Position numbers and translations under genes: made by a program
Assembly: GCA_009695095.1 (NCBI GenBank)
Contig: SIBQ01000010.1
Coordinates: 1 to 64,000, forward strand
Source of the DNA: Lacunisphaera sp.
GTDB lineage: Bacteria > Verrucomicrobiota > Verrucomicrobiia > Opitutales > Opitutaceae
Reading direction: 5' to 3'
Length of the DNA: 64,000 nt
Shown here: in pieces, positions 26,153-34,558 of the stretch
Layout of the letters: the number at the start of each line of letters is the position of its first letter
Position numbering within the stretch: the stretch's first letter is position 1
The notes under the pieces: model-generated
What the model was told of the DNA's origin: nothing
Database searches by the model: none
What the model saw: the letters and a program-made list of their open reading frames with translations, nothing else

Positions 26153-28165
26153 GTGCCTGACTTCACGCTCCATTCCGAATCGGCCGCCGGTCACCCGGTC
26201 ATCCCCCCGATCAACTTCCAGCGCGACCTCAACGCGGAGCAATACGCCGCCGTCTCCGCCCCGCCGGGCCCCATGCTCGTCCTCGCCGGCGCCGGCTCGG
26301 GCAAGACCCGCACCCTCACCTACCGCGTGGCCTGGCTGCTCTCCAAGGGCGTCCGCCCGCACGAGATCCTCCTCCTCACCTTCACCAACAAGGCCGCCAA
26401 GGAAATGCTCAACCGCGTCGAGGACCTCACCGGCATCCCGGGCCACAAGTTCTGGGGCGGCACCTTCCACCACATCGGCCATAAAGTCCTCCGCATCCAC
26501 GGCGACACCCTCGGTCTCCCGCGCAGCTTCACCATCCTCGACGCCGACGAGGCCGACGGCTTCCTGCGCGACACCGTCGAGGAGACCGACAAGGTCTTCT
26601 TCAAGGACAAGACCCACCCGCGCCCCGGCCCGCTGCACGAGATCATCAGCTTCACCCGCAACACCCAGCGCCCGTTCGCGGAGACCATCACCCGCTTCTA
26701 CCCGCAGCACGAGGAGCTGACCGAGCGCATCGCCGCCTTCGCGAAGACCTACCGCGAGCGGAAGCGCAAGCAGTGCGTCGTGGATTACGACGACCTCCTC
26801 GAGTACTGGCTCGAGCTCCTCCGCGCCGCGCCCGAGATCGCCGCCCACCTCTCCGCCCGCTTCCGCCACGTGCTCGTCGACGAATACCAGGACACCAACA
26901 CGCTGCAGTCGCAGATCGTGGACATTATGGGCGCGCACCACAACGTCATGGCCGTCGGCGACGACGCGCAGTGCATCTACACGTGGCGCGGCGCCAACTT
27001 CGAGAACATCCTCACCTTCCCCGAGCGCCACCCCGGCACGCAGATCTACCACGTCGAGACCAACTACCGCTCCACGCCGCAGATCCTCGCCTTCGCCAAC
27101 GGCGTCCTCGCCGCCCAGCCCAAGGGCCGCCACTTCGATAAGGAGCTCAAGCCCTCCCGCCCCGACGGCGAGCAACCCTTCCTTGTCCAAACGATGGACT
27201 CCCGCGAACAGGCCGCCTTCGTCTGCCAGCGGCTCAAGGGCCTGCACGACGAGGGCCGCAAGCTCGCCGACGTGGCGGTGCTCTACCGCGCGCACTTCCA
27301 GGCGCTCGACATGCAGCTCGAGCTCTCGCGCCTCCAGATTCCCTACGTCATCACCAGCGGCGTCCGCTTCTTCGAGCAGGCGCACGTCCGCGACCTCGTC
27401 GCGCTGCTCCGCTTCGTCTACAACCCCACCGACACGATGGCGTGGCAGCGCGTCGCCGTGCTCCTCCCCAAGGTCGGCGACAAGGGCGCGGCGAAGTTGC
27501 ATGCGGCCGCGCTTGAACAAGCCAAAGCCACCCAGAAGGACTACCTCGACGCGCTCGCCTCGCCCGAGGTGGCCGCCAAGGTTCCGCCCGGCGCGCGCGA
27601 GGAATGGCCGCGGCTCATGTCCACGCTCCTCCAGGTCGCCGACACCATGCGGCATATGAAGCCGAACAACGCCGTCGAGGTCGCGATCGACGGCTGGTAT
27701 GGCGACTACCTCAAGGGCGCCTACGCCAACTACCAGTCCCGCATGGACGACCTGAAGTCCATGATCGGTTTCGCCTCGCGCTACGACGAGATGCAAGACC
27801 TGCTCGCGCAAATCGTGCTGCTCAATTCGGAAACGAGCGACCGCTCCGCCGATCCCGACGCCGATGCACTCAGGCTGACCACCGTCCACCAGGCCAAGGG
27901 CCTCGAGTATGGCGTCGTGTTTCTCATTGGACTTGCCGACGGACAATTCCCGCTCCGCCGCGCCATCGAGGCCGGCGACGTCGAGGAAGAGCGCCGCCTC
28001 TTCTACGTCGCCGTCACCCGCGCCAAGGACGAGCTGTATCTCTGCTATCCCCGCGTGAACACCAAGGGCGGTCCACAGATACTATTGCCTCCATCCAGAT
28101 TCATGCAGGAGGTGTCAGACACTCTTTATCGGCAATTGAGGCTAAAACGTTCCTGGGGTTGGTAG
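26153..28165 (+). CDS. UvrD/PcrA-type superfamily 1 DNA helicase with a replaced C-terminal tail
   Basis: This 670-aa 3'-5' helicase of the UvrD/Rep/PcrA family has Walker A AGAGSGKTRTLTYR (about residue 45), motif II VDEYQDTNTLQSQI, QCIYTWRGANFENI, motif IV-V ETNYRSTPQI, motif V TTVHQAKGLEYGVVFLIGLA and motif VI FYVAVTRAKDELYL. It acts in nucleotide-excision and mismatch repair or fork restart. The start is GTG 26153. From about 28077 the codons abruptly become AT-rich (ATA CTA TTG, AGA, TCA) and the last 21 residues FMQEVSDTLYRQLRLKRSWG + W duplicate a second gene end lying 800 bp downstream (28908-28970). The native tail was therefore displaced by an insertion. Confidence 0.93.
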   Translation: MPDFTLHSESAAGHPVIPPINFQRDLNAEQYAAVSAPPGPMLVLAGAGSGKTRTLTYRVAWLLSKGVRPHEILLLTFTNKAAKEMLNRVEDLTGIPGHKFWGGTFHHIGHKVLRIHGDTLGLPRSFTILDADEADGFLRDTVEETDKVFFKDKTHPRPGPLHEIISFTRNTQRPFAETITRFYPQHEELTERIAAFAKTYRERKRKQCVVDYDDLLEYWLELLRAAPEIAAHLSARFRHVLVDEYQDTNTLQSQIVDIMGAHHNVMAVGDDAQCIYTWRGANFENILTFPERHPGTQIYHVETNYRSTPQILAFANGVLAAQPKGRHFDKELKPSRPDGEQPFLVQTMDSREQAAFVCQRLKGLHDEGRKLADVAVLYRAHFQALDMQLELSRLQIPYVITSGVRFFEQAHVRDLVALLRFVYNPTDTMAWQRVAVLLPKVGDKGAAKLHAAALEQAKATQKDYLDALASPEVAAKVPPGAREEWPRLMSTLLQVADTMRHMKPNNAVEVAIDGWYGDYLKGAYANYQSRMDDLKSMIGFASRYDEMQDLLAQIVLLNSETSDRSADPDADALRLTTVHQAKGLEYGVVFLIGLADGQFPLRRAIEAGDVEEERRLFYVAVTRAKDELYLCYPRVNTKGGPQILLPPSRFMQEVSDTLYRQLRLKRSWGW

Positions 28166-28171
28166 TTGTAG

Positions 28172-28224
28172 GGCGGGATCGTTGATCCCGCCTGTAGGGC
28201 CGGCGCTTGTCGCCGCGCCTATCT
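28172..28224. repeat. GTAGGGCGGGATC palindrome just after the helicase stop
   Basis: GGCGGGATC (28172-28180) pairs perfectly with GATCCCGCC (28184-28192) over a 3-nt loop, followed by TGTAGGGCCGGCGCTTGTCG, a second related word. It lies 6 bp past the helicase stop codon, inside the inserted segment, and could stop transcription. Confidence 0.65.
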
Positions 28225-28276
28225 CCTGCTTGAATTCAGCTATTGCTTTTCAAGCGGCATGCCGTAGCTTGCTTCC

Positions 28277-28567
28277 GTGCGGTTCTCCTGGGATCGGGCC
28301 AAGGAGCGAGACAACCTCGCTCGCCATGGCGTCGATTTCACGACGGCCCAACGGGCCTTTGCCGATCCAAAGTCCATTGTTCTTTTCGACTCTGCTCACA
28401 GCACCCCGCAGGAACTCCGCTGGTGGCTGCTCGGCAAGGTGGACGCCCGAATCCTCCTCGTGCGCTACACCCACCGGCCCGGCGGCGTAATCCGACTGAT
28501 CGGCGCCGGTTACTGGGGGGCAGGACGCGATTACTATGAAAACCACTGGAAAAATCAAATCTCCTAA
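28277..28567 (+). CDS. BrnT-family toxin
   Basis: This 96-aa protein has the BrnT (RelE-fold ribonuclease) pattern: MRFSWDRAKERDNLARHGVD at the N-terminus, FTTAQRAFADPKSIVLFDSA in the middle, and RLIGAGYWGAGRDYYENH at the end. The head corresponds to the FEWDxxKxxxNxxKHGVxF signature. BrnT cleaves mRNA and is neutralised by BrnA, which also represses the pair. It overlaps the downstream gene by 32 bp, the normal compact toxin-antitoxin arrangement. It lies within a segment inserted at the 3' end of the helicase gene. Confidence 0.8.
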   Translation: MRFSWDRAKERDNLARHGVDFTTAQRAFADPKSIVLFDSAHSTPQELRWWLLGKVDARILLVRYTHRPGGVIRLIGAGYWGAGRDYYENHWKNQIS

Positions 28568-28823
28568 AGCCCCGGTCTACGACGCCGAGGGCTATCAGAC
28601 CAACATCAAGGATCTGAACGGGACTCCTTTGCCTGATTTGAGCAAAGTCCAGGCGAAGCCGTTTTGGGGTGGCGCCCGCGAAGGCGCCGGCCGCAAATCA
28701 ACCGGCCGCCAGCCCGTGCTGCTGCGCCTTACGCCCAAGACGGTGCGCCGCCTGCGTGCCGCCGCCCGCAAGCAGGGCAAAACTATTTCAGAAGTTGCCG
28801 AAGCCCGCCTCGTCCTCGCCTGA
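28536..28823 (+). CDS. BrnA-like antitoxin
   Basis: This 95-aa protein is encoded directly after, and overlapping, the BrnT-like gene. The N-terminal half is an extended toxin-binding-type region (LPDLSKVQAKPFWGGAREGA). The C-terminal half VLLRLTPKTVRRLRAAARKQ followed by GKTISEVAEARL resembles a ribbon-helix-helix DNA-binding domain, as in BrnA. The order (toxin first, antitoxin second) is right for brnTA. Autorepression of the pair is expected from the family, but I could not point to an operator. Confidence 0.72.
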   Translation: MKTTGKIKSPKAPVYDAEGYQTNIKDLNGTPLPDLSKVQAKPFWGGAREGAGRKSTGRQPVLLRLTPKTVRRLRAAARKQGKTISEVAEARLVLA

Positions 28824-28879
28824 TCCGCTTCACTTGTCTCGCCATCTTGTCCTCCGTAGCTTTAGCGAAGGATGGAAGC

Positions 28880-28970
28880 CCTGAGCCTGTCGAATGGGCG
28901 ACGGCGGATGCAGGAAGTCTCCGACGATCTGTATCAACAACTCCGCATCAAACGCAGCTTCGGCTGGTGA
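28880..28970 (+). pseudogene. Displaced native 3' end of the UvrD-type helicase gene
   Basis: From 28908 to the TGA at 28970 the sequence encodes MQEVSDDLYQQLRIKRSFG + W, with the GC-rich codons of the rest of the helicase gene. The present end of that gene at 28103-28165 encodes MQEVSDTLYRQLRLKRSWG + W with different, AT-richer codons. The two 63-nt stretches are only about two-thirds identical, so this is not a recent duplication. The simplest reading is that an incoming segment brought its own helicase tail and pushed the native tail downstream. A CCTGAGCCTGTCGAATGG repeat (28880-28897) marks the right boundary. Confidence 0.75.
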
Positions 28971-29079
28971 ATCGGTTTTGAGCTTACTGAAATCATCAAA
29001 GCTCGCCACCATTACCCGACCTATCGGGGCCGGGACTCTGAGAGGGCTCTGTTGCACCAGTATTTTTCGGTGAAGCGAA

Positions 29080-29645
29080 CTCCACATCCAGCCGGGGAAG
29101 ACGGGCATCTTCTGTCGGACAGAGTCGCCTGATCCCGCCACCGCACCAGCCGCGGCCTTGGCCTGGGCGGCTAATTTGAAGTCCGGCGGCAAGGTCGGGG
29201 GCCGGGGCAGATCCGGTTTCAGGGCCGGTTTCTTCGGGACTTTGAGCAGTTTCTTCACCTGGGCGACGAAATCAGGGGTCGGTTCTCCGCTGGCCAGCCG
29301 TGTCCATTGGTAGCGCATGAATTCCTCCGGCACCGCGGTCCCGGCCTCAGGGGTGTCATCGATCACGACCGGGACGATGAAGGTCCGGCCGGCGGCCATG
29401 TCGCGCGTGCGCTCGACCGCCAGCAGCCATTCCCGGCGGAAATAGCCCTCACTGCGCTCCTCGGTGTGCGCCGATACCAGCGGCAGGAACAGCGCGCATT
29501 CGCGGATTTGTTTCTTGATCTTGGCGTCCCACACCTCGACGCCAAAGCCGCGCAGCGCCTCGGCGATGCGCCGGGCGGCGTCCGTGTCCTCCCGGGCTTA
29601 GCTCAGGAAGTCAGCGCCGGGGGTGGAGGCGGGGGAGGCGGCCAT
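29080..29645 (-). pseudogene. TIR-domain protein, nonsense mutation plus deletions
   Basis: The frame from an ATG at 29643-29645 gives MAASPASTPGADFLS, then TAA, then AREDTDAARRIAEALRGFGV and continues KKQIRECALFLPLVSAHTEE, EGYFRREWLLAVERTRDMAA, FIVPVVIDDTPEAG. Intact relatives read VFLSYAREDT here, so the Tyr codon has become a stop and one residue is missing. A loop of about ten residues around the usual FDxxELRGGDxW is also deleted after VEVW. The C-terminal linker SGDSVRQKMPVFPGWMW leads toward the membrane anchor of relatives, but similarity ends at about 29080. The gene is thus inactivated three ways. It lies beside the brnTA-like insertion. Confidence 0.72.
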
Positions 29646-29720
29646 TGACAGGGCCACAGTTGCCACGAGCGCAAGTGGCTGGCCAGACGATTATTGATCC
29701 GCGAATCAGGCCATAGCCAT

Positions 29721-29794
29721 GGGTGGAACGTGGCCTCCGGACGCGTTACCTTGAAATGTAGCCAAGCAAACCCGTCCGGAGGCCGGGTTCCACC
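29721..29794. repeat. GGTGGAACG..GGCCTCCGGACG inverted repeat
   Basis: GGTGGAACGTGGCCTCCGGA + CG (29721-29742) pairs with CGTCCGGAGGCCGGGTTCCA + CC (29773-29794), giving a long, nearly perfect hairpin between the TIR pseudogene and the end of the SDR gene. A weaker relative with GGTGGAGCGCGTT lies at 32217-32273. Confidence 0.75.
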
Positions 29795-29802
29795 ACGCCG
29801 AC

Positions 29803-30513
29803 TCAGAGATCACCGAGCTGCGGACGGAGGATGATCTCCTCCACGACCGTGCGACGACTAAGCCGGTAGACATCAAGAATGGCGCGGGCGATGTCCTCGG
29901 CGGGCATCATTTTCTCGGCGGTGAGACCGCTGCCGGCCCACGACGGCGTCCACACCGCGCCGGGGTGGACGCAGCAGACGCGCACGCCTTTGTCCTTCAA
30001 CTCGGCGCGCATGACCTTGGTCAGGCCGGTCACACCGAACTTGGCCGCGCAATACGCCGCGCCGAAAGCGTAGGCCTGCAGGCCGGCGATGGAGGACATA
30101 TTGAACACGTCGCCGCGTTTGCGGCGCACCATGCCGGGCACGATGGCCTTTGAGACGAGGAAGAGACTGCGGAGATTGTCGGCGATCTGGGAGTCAAACA
30201 TCGCCACCGGCATCTCGAGAAACGGTGCGCCGGCGAACTTGCCGGCGTTGTTGATAAGCACGTCAACGTGCCGGAAGCGCCGGGTCACGGCCCGGGCCAT
30301 CGCGGCAACCGAGGCCTCATCGGCCACGTTGCACAGGAACACCTCGGCGGTGGCCCCGAGTTTCGCGCAGGCGCGCGCAGTGGCGCGGAGGTTTTTCTCT
30401 TTGCGGGCGACGAGCACCAGGCGGACGCCGGGCGACTCGGCCGCGAAGGTTTTGGCGATGGCCGCGCCGATGCCCTGCGAGGCGCCGGTGATGAGGACGA
30501 CGGGATTTTTCAT
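29803..30513 (-). CDS. Short-chain dehydrogenase, sepiapterin reductase-like
   Basis: This 236-aa classical SDR has the cofactor motif VLITGASQGIGAAIA, a VLINNAGKF strand, the catalytic Ser in NMSSIAG and YxxxK in AAYCAAKFGV. The tail VHPGAVWTPSW and RRTVVEEIILRPQLGD closely resembles the tail that I remember for the sepiapterin reductase of Chlorobium, and unlike most SDRs. It is the third gene of a minus-strand group with a PTPS/QueD-like enzyme and FolE2, so reduction of a pterin side chain is a reasonable inference. The ATG at 30511-30513 begins MKNPVVLITGA. The longer frame is not needed. Confidence 0.82.
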   Translation of the reverse strand: MKNPVVLITGASQGIGAAIAKTFAAESPGVRLVLVARKEKNLRATARACAKLGATAEVFLCNVADEASVAAMARAVTRRFRHVDVLINNAGKFAGAPFLEMPVAMFDSQIADNLRSLFLVSKAIVPGMVRRKRGDVFNMSSIAGLQAYAFGAAYCAAKFGVTGLTKVMRAELKDKGVRVCCVHPGAVWTPSWAGSGLTAEKMMPAEDIARAILDVYRLSRRTVVEEIILRPQLGDL

Positions 30514-30608
30514 AACGAGAGATCGCGGAAGCACGGAGGAGCGGAAACGCTGAAGGTCAGTTTGATTGATTCCGAGCTTCAGCTCTTCTGCGTTTCCGCG
30601 ATGACGGT

Positions 30609-31580
30609 TCAGCAGAGCAGTGCGCCGAAGTCCATGAAGTCGGCCGTGAAACCGCCTTTCACCCCCTTGCAGATGACGCTCACGGCGTCGTGGGAGTGCA
30701 GCGACTCGAGGTGCGAGCAGGCGATGCGGAAGTCGGCGATGCGCCGGTCGCGGTCGAACTCGAGGTAGAGCAGCCGGGCCGCGTCCTCGACAAATTTCAG
30801 GTAGGCGCCGTTGAGCTCGGCGAAAGCCTGCTCGTCCTCGCGCTTCACCATGACCTGCGTCTCGGTCTGGAGGGCCTTGAGGCAGAGCGCATGCACGTCC
30901 TCGATCCAGATTTTTTTGCCGTCGACCTCCTCAAGAGTGATGCGTGCCTTGCTGCGCTGCGAGTGCGGCACGCCGTAGGCCTTGCGCTTGGCGCGGGCGT
31001 GCTCGGTCAACTCGGCGGAACACGGACAGGCGGAGGAGTAGACGAAATCAAAATGGATGAAGCGGCGGTAGCGGCCGTCGCGCGTCATCACGCCCTCGAA
31101 GGCGACGCTGTAGAACTGGTAGCCCTCCAGCTTCGTACGCAGGCTGAGCCGGAGCATCGGGTAGGAAAAGGCGAGCTTCAGGCGCGCGTCCTTGGTCTCC
31201 ACTTTGCACAGGTAGCTTTTCAGGATCTTGCCCATCCACTCGCCGGTGGTGACGCCGTCCTTGTGCTCGTAGAATGTCCGCATGATGCGGCTCATGTTGA
31301 TGCCCTTCAACTCGGCCTCGAGCGACACGGTGCCGGTGACGCTGGTCTCGAGGGAGATAACCTTGCCCACCTTGGTGCGGTATTTGAGCGGCAGCTTGAA
31401 GTTGTGGATGCCGACCTGCTGGATCGGGATGTGCGCACCGTGGATGGTCTCGTGGGCCACCTCCATCATGTCGGGCAACGTGGCGCGATAGGCGGCAGAG
31501 GGCTGGAATTTCCGGTCATATCCGCGCTTGATCGGCGGCTGATGCCTGCTGCTCGAACGATGGAGATACATCTGTTTCAT
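30609..31580 (-). CDS. folE2: GTP cyclohydrolase I, type IB (FolE2)
   Basis: This 323-aa enzyme converts GTP to 7,8-dihydroneopterin triphosphate, the first step to folate, queuosine-type or biopterin-type products. FolE2 signatures are [34 protein letters not shown] and the metal/active-site [15 protein letters not shown] with its Cys. FolE2 accepts several metals and often replaces zinc-dependent FolE under zinc limitation. Here it sits between a QueD/PTPS-like gene and an SDR gene on the same strand, separated from the former by a palindromic repeat. Confidence 0.94.
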   Translation of the reverse strand: MKQMYLHRSSSRHQPPIKRGYDRKFQPSAAYRATLPDMMEVAHETIHGAHIPIQQVGIHNFKLPLKYRTKVGKVISLETSVTGTVSLEAELKGINMSRIMRTFYEHKDGVTTGEWMGKILKSYLCKVETKDARLKLAFSYPMLRLSLRTKLEGYQFYSVAFEGVMTRDGRYRRFIHFDFVYSSACPCSAELTEHARAKRKAYGVPHSQRSKARITLEEVDGKKIWIEDVHALCLKALQTETQVMVKREDEQAFAELNGAYLKFVEDAARLLYLEFDRDRRIADFRIACSHLESLHSHDAVSVICKGVKGGFTADFMDFGALLC

Positions 31581-31613
31581 GGGCGAGGGCGGGCGCTGTT
31601 CGGACCGGAATGC

Positions 31614-31693
31614 CTTATCATCGCGAGCCCGGCAAAGCCGGGCGTGGCGATCCAGATGGATTGCTTCGTGGTTTCACTCCTCGCAATGACAGG
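31614..31693. repeat. TCATCGCGAG/CTCGCAATGA-type inverted repeat (second copy)
   Basis: TTATCATCGCGAG near 31615 faces CTCCTCGCAATGACAGG (31677-31693). The centre has GGCGATCCAGATGGATTGCT, shared with the 13025-13167 element (ATCCAGATGGATCGCC). It lies between the queD-like gene and folE2. Confidence 0.65.
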
Positions 31694-31701
31694 CTTGAGC
31701 T

Positions 31702-32178
31702 TCATGTGGCCTCCGGTCCGAAGTATTCGGCGTAGTTACGCGGGGTTTCGTAAAGGCGGACGCAGTGGAGCCGGCCGGCTGTGAGCCGCGGCTCAATCTG
31801 CTGCCAGAAAGCGATGACGAGGTTCTCCGAGGAGGGAATGATGTTTTTCAGGAAATCGACCTCGTCGTTCAAGTTGCGGTGGTCGCACTTGTCCACCACC
31901 GCCTCGTGCAGGATGCGCTTCAGTTTGCCAAGATCGATGATGTAGCCGGTCACGGGATCGGGCTGGCCGCGCACCGTGACCTCGAGCACATAGTTGTGCC
32001 CGTGCCAGTGCGGGTTGGTGCACAGGCCGTATTGCTTCCGGTTCCAAGCGAGGCTCTTCGTCGGGTTGTAGAGCCGGTGCGCGGAGTTGAAATGCACCTG
32101 GCGGGTGATGAACACGGTGCCCCGCAATGCGCGCACGGTCGGCGCGGTGGCTGGGCGACTGGAGGCCTGCTTCGGCAT
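31702..32178 (-). CDS. 6-pyruvoyl/6-carboxy-tetrahydropterin synthase family protein (QueD/PTPS)
   Basis: This 158-aa T-fold enzyme acts on dihydroneopterin triphosphate. Zinc-binding His residues lie in VHFNSAHRLYNP and in LCTNPHWHGHNYVLEVTV, and the catalytic Cys is the one preceding TNPHWHGHNY. The C-terminal Glu is in RLYETPRNYAEY. The acid helix VDKCDHRNLNDEVDF is typical. It could be QueD (queuosine) or a PTPS making 6-pyruvoyl-tetrahydropterin. The neighbours folE2 and a sepiapterin-reductase-like SDR, and the absence of queC or queE, favour the pterin route. Confidence 0.88.
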   Translation of the reverse strand: MPKQASSRPATAPTVRALRGTVFITRQVHFNSAHRLYNPTKSLAWNRKQYGLCTNPHWHGHNYVLEVTVRGQPDPVTGYIIDLGKLKRILHEAVVDKCDHRNLNDEVDFLKNIIPSSENLVIAFWQQIEPRLTAGRLHCVRLYETPRNYAEYFGPEAT

Positions 32179-32216
32179 GGACGGTCAAGCGAAGCCAGAT
32201 TCACGGCGGCGTCAAG

Positions 32217-32273
32217 GTGGAGCGCGTTGCCCTCAACGCGCTTAGAAGCGTCTTGGGGTCAAGCCGCTCCACC
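32217..32273. repeat. GGTGGAGCGCGTT palindrome
   Basis: GCGCGTTGCCCTCAACGCGC (32222-32241) is a perfect hairpin (GCGCGTTG/CAACGCGC), flanked by GGTGGAGCG and CGCTCCACC (32217-32225 and 32265-32273). It is divergently placed between the queD-like gene and the yycJ-like gene. Confidence 0.65.
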
Positions 32274-32332
32274 ACTCTTATCTCCAAATTAACCATTGCC
32301 CGCGCCGCCCCGACGGAGGTTCAATCCGCGCC

Positions 32333-33127
32333 ATGGCGATGCGATTCAGTATTCTCGGCAGCGGCAGCGCGGGCAACTCCGCCCTGCTCCAGACCGACAA
32401 CACCCGCGTGCTGGTCGACGCCGGTTTTTCCACCCGGCGGCTCGCGGAGCTGCTTGCCGAGCACGGCGAAAAGCTGGAAAATATCGACGCCATCCTCCTC
32501 ACCCACGAACACAGCGACCACGCCGCCGGGCTCAACGGGCTGGCGCGCCATCCGCACATCCGCGTCTTCGCCAACCGGGCGACCGCCGCCGCGCTGCAGG
32601 CCGGCCTGAAGCACCGGCCCAACTGGAATCTGTTCGAGACGGGCGCCACGTTCCGCTTCCGCGACCTCGAGGTCAGCAGCTTCGCCGTGCCGCACGACGC
32701 GCAGGATCCCGTGGGTTTGCTCATCGCCCACGGGGAGGACGACCTGCTCTCGCCGCGTCGCAGCCTCGCCTGGCTGACCGACCTCGGCCACGCGCCGGCG
32801 CATGTGCTCGAGCGCATCCGCGAGGCCGATGTGCTCGTGGTCGAGGCCAACCATTGCCCGCAAATGCTCGAGGCCGACACCAAGCGCCCATGGTCCACCA
32901 AGCAGCGCATCAGCGGCCGCCACGGCCATCTTTCCAACACCGCGGCCCGCGAACTGCTCGAAGGTGTCGCCAGCCCGCGCTGGCGCCACGTGTTCCTCGC
33001 CCACCTCAGCCGCGACTGCAACTCCCTCGCGGCCGTCGAGGCTGCGTGCGGGAGCGTCCTCGCCGCACGGTCGTGCGGCTTCTCGGTCGTCGCGCCCGGC
33101 GCCGGCACCCCTTTCTTCACTTTCTAG
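32333..33127 (+). CDS. Metallo-beta-lactamase-fold hydrolase, YycJ/WalJ-like
   Basis: This 264-aa MBL protein has the head FSILGSGSAGNSALLQTDNT, the metal motif LTHEHSDHAAGL (HxHxDH), a His in FAVPHDAQDPVGL, and VEANHCPQML with HVFLAHLSRDCN near the end. YycJ-type proteins have been described as 5'-3' exonucleases or cell-wall-linked factors. The GSGSAGNS signature is shared. It ends 1 bp before the pyruvate kinase gene, so the two were probably co-transcribed. Confidence 0.9.
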   Translation: MAMRFSILGSGSAGNSALLQTDNTRVLVDAGFSTRRLAELLAEHGEKLENIDAILLTHEHSDHAAGLNGLARHPHIRVFANRATAAALQAGLKHRPNWNLFETGATFRFRDLEVSSFAVPHDAQDPVGLLIAHGEDDLLSPRRSLAWLTDLGHAPAHVLERIREADVLVVEANHCPQMLEADTKRPWSTKQRISGRHGHLSNTAARELLEGVASPRWRHVFLAHLSRDCNSLAAVEAACGSVLAARSCGFSVVAPGAGTPFFTF

Positions 33128-33128
33128 C

Positions 33129-34557
33129 ATGCCCGTCAACTTTCGCCGCACCAAGATCATCGCCACGCTCGGCCCCGCGACCGAGAGCGAGGCGATGCTG
33201 GTCAAGCTTATCACCGCCGGCGTGGACGTCGTCCGCCTGAACATGGCGCACGCCAAGCACGACTGGACCCGGATGATCATTCGCCGCATCCGCGCCGCCT
33301 CAAAAACGGCCGACCGCGAGGTCGCGATCATGATGGACATCAAGGGCCCGGAAATCTGCACCGGCGACCTGGAGGTGCCGATCGAACTCAAGGCGGGCGA
33401 AATTTTCGACTTCACGGTCAAACCCTGGGCCGACCGGTCGGGCGGCGAGGAGATCCGGTCGGTCGACGTTAATTACCAAGATCTCGTGAACGACATCAAG
33501 GTGGGCGACACCGTGCTGGTGGACAGCGGCCTGATCCGCCTCGAGGTGCCCTCCAAGGATCACGCGCACATCCGCTGCCGCGTGCTCACCCCCGGCCCGC
33601 TGGCCTCGCGCCGGCACATCAACCTGCCGGGCGTGAAGGTCAACCTCCCCTCCTTCACCGCGAAAGACCGGGCGGGCTCGCTCGTGGGCATCGCCGAGGG
33701 CGTGGACTTCATCGCCCTCTCCTTTGTGCGTGAATCGCAGGACATCGACCTGCTGCGGGTCTTTTTGAAGGAGAACAAATCCCGTGCCCGCATCGTGGCC
33801 AAGATCGAGGACCAGTCCGCCATCGACAACCTCGACGACATCATCCGCGCCACCGACGTCCTCATGGTCGCGCGCAGCGACCTGGGCATCGAGGTGCCAC
33901 TGCACGAGCTGCCCGTCATCCAGCGCCGCGCCGTCCGCACCTGTCTCGCCATCGGGCCGCCCCGTCATCATCGCCACCCACATGCTCGAGTCGATGATCA
34001 GCCAGCCCATACCCAGCCGGGCCGAAATCACCGACGTGGCCAACGCCGTGTTCGAACAGGCCGACTGCGTCATGCTTTCCGGTGAAACCACCGTCGGCAA
34101 ATACCCGCTCGAGTGCGTGCAGGTGCTCGACAGCATCGCCCGCCGCATCGAGACGGAACTGGCGGCGGATTTCCCCGAGCTCGCCGTTTTCATCCAGGAG
34201 TGCATGAAGGTCTTCCGCGCCGCTGTGGTGCTGGCCAACGAGTTTCCCCGTTCCCTGCTGCTCGTGTTTACGCGTCACGGGACCAACGCCGCCGGCATCT
34301 CCGCGCACCGCTTGCCGCGCGCGCCCATCCTCGCCGTCACCGACTCACTCGAAACCCTGCGTCATCTGAAGATGGTGCGCTCGGTCGAGCCCTTCATGCT
34401 CACGCCCTTCGGCGAACCCAAGGCCACCATCGAGCGTGCGACCGCCTCCCTGCTGAAACTAGGGCGCATCTCGCTCGGCGACAAACTCATCATCGTTTCC
34501 GACGTGCAGACCAAGGACCGCCGCATCGACAGCATCCAGCTCCGCACGGTGCAGTGA
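33129..34557 (+). pseudogene. pyk: Pyruvate kinase, single frameshift
   Basis: Joined across one shift the gene encodes about 475 aa. Frame 1 has FRRTKIIATLGPATES, DVVRLNMAHA, MMDIKGPEI, LPGVKVNLPSFTAKD, VAKIEDQSAIDNLDDI and LMVARSDLGIEVP. Frame 2 resumes with RPVIIATHMLESMISQPIPS, the AEITDVANAVFEQADCVMLS helix, GETTVGKYP, and the C-terminal regulatory-type domain. The break is at 33953-33957, where one G appears extra in ATCGGGCCGCCCC (ATC GGC CGC CCC would restore CLAIGRPV). Pyruvate kinase converts phosphoenolpyruvate to pyruvate with ATP gain. Both halves keep the native coding bias, so the lesion is recent or a sequencing error. There is no slippery programmed-frameshift context. Confidence 0.85.
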
Positions 34558-34558
34558 T

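Noticed and set aside
25946-27946. 666-aa minus-strand open frame opposite the UvrD-type helicase gene
   Set aside because: The composition is Val/Gly/Glu/Leu-rich without motifs, as expected for the antisense of a GC-rich gene. The plus strand carries all helicase motifs.
33945-33965. Programmed frameshift in pyruvate kinase
   Set aside because: There is no slippery heptamer or stimulatory element that I can recognise, and pyruvate kinases are not known to use recoding. A one-base insertion is simpler.
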